This document shows positions 1-8,138 of a stretch of 16,761 nucleotides of DNA, one piece after another. The notes below the pieces were generated by a model. It worked only from the letters and a program-made list of their open reading frames with translations. It searched no databases and was not told where the DNA came from. The number at the start of each line of letters is the position of its first letter. The first letter of the stretch is position 1. This DNA is from Bacteroidia bacterium (GTDB lineage: Bacteria > Bacteroidota > Bacteroidia > Bacteroidales > Prolixibacteraceae), in the NCBI GenBank assembly GCA_025358395.1, contig JANYJT010000063.1, positions 1 to 16,761 on the forward strand, written 5' to 3'. A program made the translations under genes and the position numbers.

Positions 1-396
1 TTTATTGAGCACAATGACACACCCTTCAAAAATCCTGCGGCGGATTCACCTCCGTTATCCGGACGATTTAATCTATCTCTGAAAATGGTCGCGATTCTGC
101 GTTTGATGATGCCTGATATTAACATCGCTGCTACCACGGCATTACAAGCCATCGATCCGCTTGGCAGGGAAAAGGCGGTAAAGGCCGGAGCAAATATCAT
201 CATGCCCAATATCACTCCCGGCAGTTATCGCAACAACTATCTTTTATACAACAACAAACCTTGCACCGACGAAGAACCTGAACAGTGCGCGGGTTGCCTG
301 GATGCCAGACTTGCACTGGCCGAAAGTGAAATAGGCTATGGCGAATGGGGCGATTCAATCCACTTCACGCAGGCAAATAAATTTTCCGAACCTTAA
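1..396 (+). CDS. hydE: [FeFe]-hydrogenase maturase HydE, C-terminal part
   Basis: The reading frame is open from base 1, so the N-terminal part (including the radical-SAM CxxxCxxC motif) lies outside the window; 131 residues are visible. The visible part is the end of the HydE barrel: the TTALQAIDPLGREK and GANIIMPNITP stretches and the closing IGYGEWGDSIHF are typical of HydE rather than biotin synthase. HydE is a radical SAM enzyme that helps build the diiron subcluster of the [FeFe]-hydrogenase H-cluster, together with HydF and HydG. Visible cysteines 88, 96 and 99 have the C-x7-C-x2-C spacing of the accessory [2Fe-2S] site described in Thermotoga maritima HydE. The gene implies an [FeFe] hydrogenase elsewhere in the genome. 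It ends tail to tail with the next gene, sharing bases 393-396. Confidence 0.9.
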   Translation, partial: FIEHNDTPFKNPAADSPPLSGRFNLSLKMVAILRLMMPDINIAATTALQAIDPLGREKAVKAGANIIMPNITPGSYRNNYLLYNNKPCTDEEPEQCAGCLDARLALAESEIGYGEWGDSIHFTQANKFSEP

Positions 397-971
397 ATTT
401 TACTGTTTTGATAGTAAACACGGCTTTGAAAGTAATCTATTGATCTCTTTAGAATTTCAGAATCCCAATCGGAGTGATCCGAAAAAAGAAACATTGGTAC
501 AATGGATTCTCCCTTCCGATAGGGAGGTTGATTGTAGTAGACAGGCAAAGACCTGAATCCCGAACATAGGTAAAAGGCTACCCTTTGTTTACTGAATTCA
601 TCATAAGGGATTTCGACTTCCAGCAATATAGGATTCCCATCCAACTGCAATTTCTTCAATACTGCCCCTCCAATACCATTTCTACGATGACTGAGAAAGA
701 TGGCTAAATGTTCGATATAAAGGAATCCTTTAAATTTCCAAAATACCACAAAACCAACAACCACATCATCCAATAAAATGGCAGAAAAATACATCTCCCG
801 GTCGTTCAACATCCTGAGCAGATCGCATGTAGTTCTTCGTTCTTCGGGTGGAAAAGAATCCACATAAAGATTCAAAAGATTATTCAAATATCTGTGTGAA
901 CCAGATTGGATTCGCTCAAATAAAATATTCATATCAAGGGGCTTGAAAGTAAATTTACTTATGGAATACAT
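393..971 (-). CDS. GNAT-family N-acetyltransferase
   Basis: A 192-residue protein with the GNAT fold, which transfers an acetyl group from acetyl-CoA to an amine; the substrate cannot be told. The acetyl-CoA pyrophosphate-binding loop is at residues 95-102 (HRRNGIGG, the R/Q-x-x-G-x-G/A motif A), preceded by the beta-4 strand YIEHLAI (85-91). The motif-B segment VAFYLCSGF (131-139) follows. The SFPPEERR patch near residue 40 and the QPPYRKGES stretch near 148 are common in single-domain Bacteroidetes GNATs. The ATG at 971 gives a normal family length; M14 is an alternative start. The gene lies 32 bases downstream of the ChaN-like gene and is probably cotranscribed with it. Confidence 0.8.
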   Translation of the reverse strand: MYSISKFTFKPLDMNILFERIQSGSHRYLNNLLNLYVDSFPPEERRTTCDLLRMLNDREMYFSAILLDDVVVGFVVFWKFKGFLYIEHLAIFLSHRRNGIGGAVLKKLQLDGNPILLEVEIPYDEFSKQRVAFYLCSGFRSLPVYYNQPPYRKGESIVPMFLFSDHSDWDSEILKRSIDYFQSRVYYQNSKI

Positions 972-1003
972 AGAAGCTGTTTCCTTTTGAATCCTGAATC
1001 TTC

Positions 1004-1870
1004 CTAAGGTCGGTAAGTCTTACTCATCGAAGTAGGGGTAACAAGAACAAAATCACCCAATCCAACATTTTCTTTAGACAGATCGGCGATAGAATCTTGT
1101 TCTGTCGAACCAATCGTGACGATTTTTAAATCGGGTCGGGCTTGCTTCAGATACCATTCGATCGCTGTATGGTTGTCGCTATGATAGGATCCGTTGTAAT
1201 GAATGAATGTTTGTCCGGCAGATAGGTTTTTTAAAATAAACCAGGCCATTGTTGCGTCTTTAATAGCTTGCGATTTTGGAAGATTCTCACCACCATGACC
1301 TTTTGCAGCAGCAAAGATATCTGCATAACACTTCAATGTCTTGTCATAGGCGATGGGCAGCGGGGCTATCCACCGTTTAGCTTCCGGTTCAATGCTATCT
1401 AATTTTTCCAATCCTTTGGTATACACCATATTGGCATATCTTCTGGGTATGTTGGTTGCTATAAATCTTAGCTTATTCTTTTTTGCGAAATCCAGCAATG
1501 GTTTATAATCACTAGGGAAATTTGTCCAAAGTTTACATTCATCTTTGAAGGTCTTTTCAGTCAATGATCCGTTGAGATATTCGTTGACAACTATCTGATC
1601 ATCAGATTCAAACATTTCGGCGCCCAATACCAGGTTTTCCTTTTTTGCTTCATACAATTCTTTGGTGAGCTCTTGCTCAAGCCAATGATTAATTGGGTTA
1701 TCATGCTGCTCTCCAAATAGTACAACATCCGCCTCCAAAGCCTTTTCCAGCATTTTTGAATAATGACACTCTTTCCCTTTTGAATCAAAAATCATGTAGG
1801 CATTCTTATCAGATTTGAAGGCTGATAACATAACCCCAACCACTGAAATCACAATAGCTTTATGCATCAT
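1004..1870 (-). CDS. ChaN-family haem-binding-like exported protein
   Basis: A 288-residue member of the ChaN/DUF399 family; characterised members (Campylobacter jejuni ChaN) are surface or periplasmic proteins that bind haem and have been linked to iron uptake. The family signature GEQHDN is at residues 53-58, followed by LGAEMFE (82-88), NIPRRYAN (140-147), KDATMAW (204-210) and IHYNGSYHSDNH (223-234), in the usual order. The N-terminus (residues 4-17) is hydrophobic after one Lys and looks like an export signal or anchor; no clear lipobox cysteine is present, unlike classic ChaN lipoproteins. Two ATG codons occur in tandem; the first is used here. A good Bacteroidetes -7 box lies 23-30 bases upstream. 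Binding of haem by this member is inferred only. Confidence 0.8.
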   Translation of the reverse strand: MMHKAIVISVVGVMLSAFKSDKNAYMIFDSKGKECHYSKMLEKALEADVVLFGEQHDNPINHWLEQELTKELYEAKKENLVLGAEMFESDDQIVVNEYLNGSLTEKTFKDECKLWTNFPSDYKPLLDFAKKNKLRFIATNIPRRYANMVYTKGLEKLDSIEPEAKRWIAPLPIAYDKTLKCYADIFAAAKGHGGENLPKSQAIKDATMAWFILKNLSAGQTFIHYNGSYHSDNHTAIEWYLKQARPDLKIVTIGSTEQDSIADLSKENVGLGDFVLVTPTSMSKTYRP

Positions 1871-1892
1871 TTATACTTTTAAAATTGACCTT

Positions 1893-1900
1893 CAAATATA
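1893..1900 (-). promoter_or_regulatory. Bacteroidetes-type -7 box for the chaN-like gene
   Basis: On the minus strand this reads TATATTTG, a full match to the TAnnTTTG consensus recognised by the primary sigma factor of Bacteroidetes. It would place the transcript start near 1886, about 16 bases before the ATG at 1870. No clear TTTG -33 element was found at the usual distance. The rest of the 218-base divergent region up to 2088 is AT-rich; on the plus strand only a weak candidate for the kinase gene (TAACTTCG, 2021-2028, one mismatch) was seen. Confidence 0.5.
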
Positions 1901-2088
1901 TAATTTCCATTTTATTATTTTTCTCCCGAAAACAGCAAGCTTTGGTCGTGCAATCACAAGAAAAATGAGTGATATTTAAAAAAAATATGTTCAAAAGGAG
2001 ACAAAAGTAATAACTATTCATAACTTCGTTTTTTCAGGAATAATTGCCAATTGTAATTCAGGAAACTCAACTTTAAAGTCGATCTGTT

Positions 2089-4251
2089 ATGTCACATTTT
2101 TTCCGCAGATTAATAAAAAGAAGTTCTATCGAATATCGATTGATTCTGGCCTTTCTACCATTAATCGTGGGAATGATAATCCTGGATTACCTGATTGACC
2201 AACTGATGTCCCAATACAATCAAAGTTGGCTATTCAATGCAGCTATCAAATTTGCAATTGGCGTCCTGTTGGTTACAACCGTCACCTATTTGTTGGCAAA
2301 AATGCTTGATCGCAAGCTTTCAAAAACTAAATTGGCTCTGGAAAAAAGTGAAGAGAGGTTTCGGACCATATTTGAAAATAACACCTCCGCGACACTTATT
2401 CTTGAGACTGATACGATGGTATCCATGGTGAATGATGCCTATTGTAAAATGACAGGGTATTCCCTTGAGGAAGTTGTGGGGAAAAGCTGGACTGTTTTAA
2501 TTCCCGATTTTGAACTGGATCGCCTTACAGAATACAACAGATTGAGACTTCAAAATTCACCTGATATCCCTGATAATTACGAATTTCAGTTCAAGAAAAA
2601 AAATGGAGAGATCAGGTTTGGAATTATGTCAGTTTTCTATGATAAGCTCATCAACCAGATTGTTACCTCCGTTATGGACATCACAGAACGAAAACAGATG
2701 GAGGTTTCACTTCGGGAAAGTGAAGAGAAGTACCGCAAATTAATAGAGATACAAGGCGAAGGATTTGGTATTGTCAACGCTGAGGAACGATTCATCTTTT
2801 GCAATCCTGCTGCTGATAAAATAATGGGTGTTCCAATAGGTAGCCTGGTTGGTCGAAAAATGGATGAATTTGTCAGCAAAGAGACGTTTGAAAAGATCAC
2901 CAAGCAGACCATGATTCGCCAGGAGGGTAATCAGAGTACTTATGAAATGGAGTTTATTCGTGCCGATGGAGATAAAAGGGTCATGCTTGTGACAGCGACA
3001 CCGACTTTTAATGCAAAAGGCGAATTTGAATCAACGCTTGGGATATTCCTGGATATTACCGATCGAAAACGTATTGAAGATGAGCTTAAGAAGAATGAAT
3101 CAGAACTAAAAGTGCTCAACACTACAAAAGACAAGCTTTTCTCTATTGTTGCACATGATCTAAGGGGCCCCATTGGGACTTCGGCCGATTTGCTTGAAGT
3201 ATTGATGGAAAGTTATGACAAATTCAGCAATGATGAGCAACTTAAAATGCTTGATATTTTAAAGAATTCCGCCAAATCGACTTATAACTTATTGGAAACT
3301 CTTTTAAATTGGGCGATAATTCAAACCGGCAATCTGGTTTTTAAACCTGAACTTTTCAACCTAACCAAATGTCTCTCCAGTACTGTTGACAGTTTTGCGC
3401 CCACAGCCCTCTCTAAAAATATAACTTTAATGTATAAACCCGGGGACGATATATTTAGTTTTGCTGACGCTAACATGATTCAAACAGTGTTCCGTAACCT
3501 GATTGGAAATGCCATTAAATACACTTTCAGAGGAGGAACCATTAAGCTAACAGCTATTAGCCTTGGCCAAAAAACAGAGATCACAATTTCTGATAATGGC
3601 GTTGGGATGGACGAGGAAACAAGAATAAATTTGTTCATGCAGAACAAGACAAGTTCAAAATACGGGACAGAAAATGAAAAAGGAACCGGACTTGGCTTGG
3701 TGCTATGCAAGGAATTTATAGAAAAACATGGTGGTCAAATCCGGGTTGAGAGCGAATTGGGGAAAGGCAGCCGATTTATCTTTGACATACCAAAAATTCA
3801 ATCTCAAAATGAATTTCCCACTACCCGCAAAGTAGAGGAAAATCTTATCAGTGGAAAATTCAACAATGAGCTAATCCTGATTGTCGAGGATGAAGACATC
3901 AATTATCAGGTTTTATGCTCGATCCTAACCAGTATCAATTTGAAGTTCGAAAGGGCTATTTCCGGCAATGAAGCTGTTGACATGTTTCTTCACAACAACT
4001 ACAGTCTCATATTAATGGATGTTCAACTACCGGAGATGAACGGATGGGAAGCAACGATGAAAATCAGGGAAAATGATTCGCAAATCCCAATTGTTGCTGT
4101 AACAGCCTATGCATCTGATCCAACGAGGAAAAAAAGCATGGATGCAGGCTGCAATGATTTTGTTACAAAACCCATCAACAAAGCAAAATTGATTCAGATC
4201 ATCGACAAACACTTGTCAAAAAATAAAACTGGATCAGTGCTTCAGAATTAA
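2089..4251 (+). CDS. Membrane hybrid sensor histidine kinase (TM2-PAS-PAS-HisKA-HATPase-REC)
   Basis: A 720-residue hybrid kinase. Two membrane helices (about 17-36 and 51-71) enclose a periplasmic loop of only about 14 residues, so sensing probably falls to two cytoplasmic PAS domains (about 83-200 and 212-328, each ending in the typical MDITERK or LDITDRK exit). HisKA carries the phosphorylated His356 in AHDLRGP; the ATPase domain has the N box (Asn474), G1 (DNGVGM, 502-507) and G2 (GTGLGL, 532-537). A C-terminal receiver (594-706) has acidic residues E600, D601 and D603, phosphoacceptor Asp644, Thr672 and Lys694. All key residues are present. There is no output domain and no neighbouring response regulator, so the partner (an HPt protein or a separate regulator) is elsewhere. 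The signal is unknown; the convergent rhamnosidase need not be its target. Confidence 0.9.
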   Translation: MSHFFRRLIKRSSIEYRLILAFLPLIVGMIILDYLIDQLMSQYNQSWLFNAAIKFAIGVLLVTTVTYLLAKMLDRKLSKTKLALEKSEERFRTIFENNTSATLILETDTMVSMVNDAYCKMTGYSLEEVVGKSWTVLIPDFELDRLTEYNRLRLQNSPDIPDNYEFQFKKKNGEIRFGIMSVFYDKLINQIVTSVMDITERKQMEVSLRESEEKYRKLIEIQGEGFGIVNAEERFIFCNPAADKIMGVPIGSLVGRKMDEFVSKETFEKITKQTMIRQEGNQSTYEMEFIRADGDKRVMLVTATPTFNAKGEFESTLGIFLDITDRKRIEDELKKNESELKVLNTTKDKLFSIVAHDLRGPIGTSADLLEVLMESYDKFSNDEQLKMLDILKNSAKSTYNLLETLLNWAIIQTGNLVFKPELFNLTKCLSSTVDSFAPTALSKNITLMYKPGDDIFSFADANMIQTVFRNLIGNAIKYTFRGGTIKLTAISLGQKTEITISDNGVGMDEETRINLFMQNKTSSKYGTENEKGTGLGLVLCKEFIEKHGGQIRVESELGKGSRFIFDIPKIQSQNEFPTTRKVEENLISGKFNNELILIVEDEDINYQVLCSILTSINLKFERAISGNEAVDMFLHNNYSLILMDVQLPEMNGWEATMKIRENDSQIPIVAVTAYASDPTRKKSMDAGCNDFVTKPINKAKLIQIIDKHLSKNKTGSVLQN

Positions 4252-4287
4252 TCTAAAAAATGAACCTACTATTTTGCAGGTTATTAA

Positions 4288-4319
4288 AAATGGGAGACGA
4301 AACGATTCATCTCCCATTT
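4288..4319. terminator. Bidirectional intrinsic terminator between kinase and rhamnosidase
   Basis: A perfect 10-bp inverted repeat (AAATGGGAGA at 4288-4297, TCTCCCATTT at 4310-4319) encloses a 12-base loop. A-rich bases precede the left arm and T-rich bases form the end of the right arm, so either strand gives a hairpin followed by U-rich RNA. It lies 36 bases after the kinase stop and 18 bases after the rhamnosidase stop on the other strand, and so probably ends both transcripts. Confidence 0.75.
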
Positions 4320-4337
4320 CATATATCAATCAATCAG

Positions 4338-7103
4338 CTATTTAATTGCCTTTTTGGGAAGGAACATATCCGAATCATAGGTAAACTGATATTTCCCAGA
4401 TCCAAGTTGAACGACCGTATTTTCCCCTTCCTGTTGACTTTTTCCAAATTTCCCGGCTGAAAGAGGAGTCTGGTTAAGCATTACTTTTGCCTGATTCGCA
4501 AAAGGAAGGGTTACAGTAGCAGTAGTATTGGCAGGAACTGTCACGTCATAGGTGAAATTAGCGTGGTCAAGCATCCAGGAGGATTTTATTACTCCGTACA
4601 TGCTCTTCAATTCAGCAGATGCCTTTGAGAGTCCGCCTCCCGGATGCGGTGCAAGCATAATATGTTTGTATCCCGGATTTTGGGGATCCAGATCCAACCC
4701 TGCCACATGTTTATACAACCATTCCCCAATAGCGCCATAAGCATAGTGGTTGAAACTGTTCATGCCAACATCCTGAAAAGAACCATCCGGTTTCTGCCCG
4801 TCCCAGCGTTCCCAAATGGTCGTTGCACCCTGCGTAACCGGATATAGCCAGGAAGGATACTTTTTACGGTTTAACAACATAAAAGCCAAGTCGTCCCGAC
4901 CAATGGCTGAAAGTGTTTTGCAAACAAGCGGTGTCCCAACGAAACCAGAGGTGAGATGTCCCATTTTCATGACATCATTTGCCAAATATTCAGCTGCACT
5001 CTTTTTTAAATTGTCCGGTAAAAGATCAAAGGCCAGTGCGAGCGAATATCCTGTCTGGGTATGAGAAACAACCCGGCCATTCTTTGTCACAAATTCATCG
5101 ATAAAAGCTTTTTTTACTGCTTCAGAGAGGTTTGCATAATAGGCTGCATCCCCAGACTTACCCAAGATTCCGGCAATCTTACCGAGCAATCTTGAAGAGT
5201 AAGCATAATAAGCTGTGGCAATTAAATCCTTCTCCGTTGTTGCTCCCGGATAGGAGGAGTTGTTGGAGGCAAATGCAAGCCAGTCGCCAAAATGTGCATC
5301 ACCTGTCCATAGATTTTTGGAACCGGCACGTGTGTGCATGTATTCAACCCATGCTTTCATGCTTTTATATTGCTCGGACAGGATTCTCTTGTCACCATAA
5401 ACCAGGTAAACGGTCCATGGGACAATAATTGAGGCATCTGCCCAGGCTGTGGCACCGCCCTCTCCTTTTAAAACATCAGGAATAACGTGTGGAATCCGGC
5501 CACTTTCTGCCTGGTCGGCAGGAAAATCTTTCATCCATTTGGTATAAAAAGCTGCAACATCGAAATTGAAAGCAGCTGTCATACTGAAGACCTGCGCATC
5601 CCCCGTCCATCCCAAACGCTCATCTCGCTGCGGACAGTCGGTCGGAACATCGAGGAAATTACCCTTTTGTCCCCATTGGATGTTGTGCTGTAATTGATTT
5701 ATCAGAGAATCTGAACAGGCAAAAGTTCCGGTTGGAGCCATGGCAGAATGGATTACAACTCCTGTGATCTGGTCGAGATTTGGCTCAGTTGAAAGTCCCT
5801 TTAACATGACAAATCTGAAACCATGAAAAGTAAACAATGGCTGATAAGATTCATCACCACCTCCTTTGAGAATGTAGGTATCGGTACATTTGGCAGCACG
5901 TAGATTATCAGTATAAAAATTACCTGCCTTGTCCAGTACTTCGGCAAATCTTAAAACAATCGTATCCCCCTTATTGCCATTCACTTTTAATCTGACGACA
6001 CCGACCATGTTCTGTCCCATATCGATGACAGTTTCACCTTTTGGTGTTTTCAGCAGCTTAACAGGTCTGATTTCTTCAATGGCTTGAACGGGAACTCCCT
6101 GTGGAGCAATCAAGGTATTTTTTGTGTAATCGTAAACAACGGCATTGTTCCATTTGGTTTCCGGGTATCCGACCTGGTCCCAACCTGTCAGTTCAAGTCT
6201 TGCATCATAGCTTTCTCCGTTGTAAATATCTGATTCCAGAATTGGTCCGGTGGTAGCTTTCCAATTTGAATCTGTTGAAATCACTTCACCTGTTCCATCT
6301 GTGTAGGTTATTTCCAATTGAGCCAGAAGAGCACTCTTCTCCCCGTAATAGCTTCTCTGTCCTTTGAAACCGATGTTTCCACGATACCAACCATCCGCCA
6401 AAATGGCTCCAATTGTGTTTTTTGAACCGATCATGGAAGTCACATCATAGGTCTGATATTGAATGCGTGTTTTGTAACTCGTCCATCCCGGAGTAAAAAG
6501 GTCATTGCCGACTTTCTTTCCGTTCAATCGCAATTCATAAAGGCCAAGGGCCGTCACATAAACCCTGGCAGTTTTAATCTTTTTGACCAGCGAAAACTCC
6601 TTTCTGAAGTATTGGGAAGGCCGTGAAACCAAATTATCCGGTTCCTGACCGAGTCTGATCCAATTGGCTTTCCAGTCGGAAGCATTTAACAATCCCATCT
6701 CCCAATAGGCAGGTTCGCTCCAGGAGGTTGCCTTGTTTTTTGCATCCCAAATCCGGACCTGCCACCAAATCCTTTGACCAGATTTGGCTGATGGTCCGCC
6801 GTATATGACGTTAACCGATTCAGAAGAATTTACTTTCCCTGAAGTCCAAACCAGTTTGCTGGTTTTGGAGAGATTCTCTTCCGATTCAGCTACCCGAATT
6901 TCGTATGCCTGTTGAAAGAAATTGTTTTCTTCGGCGATAATTTGCCAACTCAATTGAGGCTGTGCAACACCGATTCCAATGGGATTCACATGGTAATCAC
7001 ATTTCAGTGAAGTCACAATACTCTTGGAATATCCGGAAAATGAGAAAACAATTAGCAAAATCGCTAATAAAAAGTTTTTGTAGCGCTTGATTTGAATTTT
7101 CAT
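4338..7103 (-). CDS. Secreted GH78 alpha-L-rhamnosidase
   Basis: A 921-residue glycoside hydrolase of family GH78, which releases terminal alpha-L-rhamnose from glycosides such as pectic rhamnogalacturonan or flavonoid conjugates. Residues 1-27 form a signal peptide (KIQIKRYK, then FLLAILLIVFSFSGYS), so it acts in the periplasm or at the cell surface. Next come N-terminal beta-sandwich regions (about 30-450, including RVYVTALGLYELRLNGKKVG near 180), the (alpha/alpha)6 catalytic domain (about 455-800) and a C-terminal beta domain. The family motif CPQRDERLGWTGDAQ is at 490-504, with Glu495 the probable general acid. Glu765 in TIWERWDG is the likely partner base, by analogy with SaRha78A. Length and domain order are normal. 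No SusC/SusD pair is nearby, so it appears to stand alone rather than in a polysaccharide utilisation locus. Confidence 0.93.
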   Translation of the reverse strand: MKIQIKRYKNFLLAILLIVFSFSGYSKSIVTSLKCDYHVNPIGIGVAQPQLSWQIIAEENNFFQQAYEIRVAESEENLSKTSKLVWTSGKVNSSESVNVIYGGPSAKSGQRIWWQVRIWDAKNKATSWSEPAYWEMGLLNASDWKANWIRLGQEPDNLVSRPSQYFRKEFSLVKKIKTARVYVTALGLYELRLNGKKVGNDLFTPGWTSYKTRIQYQTYDVTSMIGSKNTIGAILADGWYRGNIGFKGQRSYYGEKSALLAQLEITYTDGTGEVISTDSNWKATTGPILESDIYNGESYDARLELTGWDQVGYPETKWNNAVVYDYTKNTLIAPQGVPVQAIEEIRPVKLLKTPKGETVIDMGQNMVGVVRLKVNGNKGDTIVLRFAEVLDKAGNFYTDNLRAAKCTDTYILKGGGDESYQPLFTFHGFRFVMLKGLSTEPNLDQITGVVIHSAMAPTGTFACSDSLINQLQHNIQWGQKGNFLDVPTDCPQRDERLGWTGDAQVFSMTAAFNFDVAAFYTKWMKDFPADQAESGRIPHVIPDVLKGEGGATAWADASIIVPWTVYLVYGDKRILSEQYKSMKAWVEYMHTRAGSKNLWTGDAHFGDWLAFASNNSSYPGATTEKDLIATAYYAYSSRLLGKIAGILGKSGDAAYYANLSEAVKKAFIDEFVTKNGRVVSHTQTGYSLALAFDLLPDNLKKSAAEYLANDVMKMGHLTSGFVGTPLVCKTLSAIGRDDLAFMLLNRKKYPSWLYPVTQGATTIWERWDGQKPDGSFQDVGMNSFNHYAYGAIGEWLYKHVAGLDLDPQNPGYKHIMLAPHPGGGLSKASAELKSMYGVIKSSWMLDHANFTYDVTVPANTTATVTLPFANQAKVMLNQTPLSAGKFGKSQQEGENTVVQLGSGKYQFTYDSDMFLPKKAIK

Positions 7104-7123
7104 ATTTAAGCTGTTAATTTATC

Positions 7124-7131
7124 CAAAGGTA
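7124..7131 (-). promoter_or_regulatory. Bacteroidetes-type -7 box for the rhamnosidase gene
   Basis: On the minus strand this reads TACCTTTG, a full TAnnTTTG match. Transcription would begin near 7117, about 14 bases before the ATG at 7103. A TTTG lies farther upstream (minus strand, 7156-7159), but the 24-base spacing is longer than the usual 19-21. The box sits in the 45-base gap after the dehydrogenase gene, so the rhamnosidase probably has its own promoter. Confidence 0.5.
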
Positions 7132-7148
7132 AAAAAATTTGATGGAGA

Positions 7149-8123
7149 CTAACCCCAAACCTCCGGATTTACGATCGAAATATCTCTCCGTCCTTCGAAA
7201 AATCGCAAAATATTCTCTGAAGCTTCCCTACCTGTCTCTATCCTGGTATCAATAGTTCCTGTAGCATTATGAGGAGTTAATACCACATTGTCAAGTAAAA
7301 ATAGCTCAGGTGAAATAACCGGTTCCTCTTCGAATACATCCAGTCCGGCGCCTCCCAACTTACCACTCTGAAGATTTTTAACAAGCGCCTTCTCGTCAAT
7401 CACGGCTCCTCTGGCAGTATTTAGGATGATGGCACCCAATTTCATTTTACTCATAGCAGCCTCATCAAGCAAATGATGCGTTTCTTCCGTTAACGGACAG
7501 TGTATTGAAATAACATCCGATCTTTTGAGCAAATCGTTGAAACTAACCTGTTGACATGCATATTGCGCTTCAATTTCGGCACTTAACCTGGTTCTGTTAA
7601 AATAGATGACTTTCATGCCGGAGGCAATCGCTCGCCTTGCAAAAGCCTTACCAATACGACCCATTCCAATGATTCCTAACGTCTTACCAAATATTCCTAT
7701 TCCAAGGTTCTCCATCATTCCCCATTTAAAATCCGGATTGGTCCTTAATCCTCTATCAGTTAAAGTGATATTTCTGGTAAGAGACAGGAGCAAGCCAAAA
7801 GCCATTTCCGCGGTAGGTTCTGTAACGGCATTGGGTGTATTACAAACTACTACTCCCATTTCAGTTGCCTTTGCTACATCAATGTTATTGTATCCAACAC
7901 CAAAATTGGCAATGATCTTTATTTTGGTCGATTCCTTGAGAATTTCAGCTGTCAGTGGTCTTGTAAAAACAGATAGGACACCGTCAGCCTTACGAATGTG
8001 TTCTTTGATTTCGCTGTCCGAAAACATAAAGTCTTTAGTCGGATAAATCAGCTCGAACTTTTCTTCAAGATTTGAAAGACCATCTTTTGGTATGGCAGCA
8101 ATGATGAGGATTTTGGGCTTCAT
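7149..8123 (-). CDS. D-2-hydroxyacid dehydrogenase, GhrB-like (glyoxylate/hydroxypyruvate reductase type)
   Basis: A 324-residue NAD(P)-dependent D-isomer-specific 2-hydroxyacid dehydrogenase, which interconverts 2-oxoacids and D-2-hydroxyacids in the cytosol. The Rossmann motif G-x-G-x2-G is at residues 153-158 (GMGRIG). The catalytic triad is visible as Arg238 (NTARGA), Glu267 (VFEEEP) and His285 (TPHNATGT). At the end of the second Rossmann strand the sequence is YFNRTR (174-179), with no acidic residue. This resembles NADPH-using GhrB/GRHPR proteins (for example NARR in E. coli GhrB) and not NAD-specific members with Asp. The substrate is probably glyoxylate, hydroxypyruvate or a gluconate-type oxoacid, by similarity only. 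It follows the small membrane protein gene by 15 bases and may share its transcript. Confidence 0.88.
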   Translation of the reverse strand: MKPKILIIAAIPKDGLSNLEEKFELIYPTKDFMFSDSEIKEHIRKADGVLSVFTRPLTAEILKESTKIKIIANFGVGYNNIDVAKATEMGVVVCNTPNAVTEPTAEMAFGLLLSLTRNITLTDRGLRTNPDFKWGMMENLGIGIFGKTLGIIGMGRIGKAFARRAIASGMKVIYFNRTRLSAEIEAQYACQQVSFNDLLKRSDVISIHCPLTEETHHLLDEAAMSKMKLGAIILNTARGAVIDEKALVKNLQSGKLGGAGLDVFEEEPVISPELFLLDNVVLTPHNATGTIDTRIETGREASENILRFFEGRRDISIVNPEVWG

Positions 8124-8138
8124 GGTAAGAAAATGTAG

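Noticed and set aside
338..556. 72-codon open frame on the plus strand bridging hydE and the GNAT gene
   Set aside because: It is out of frame with hydE and antisense to the acetyltransferase, with no recognisable features.
7606..8046. 146-codon open frame on the plus strand
   Set aside because: It is the antisense shadow of the hydroxyacid dehydrogenase, whose catalytic and cofactor motifs are all intact on the minus strand.
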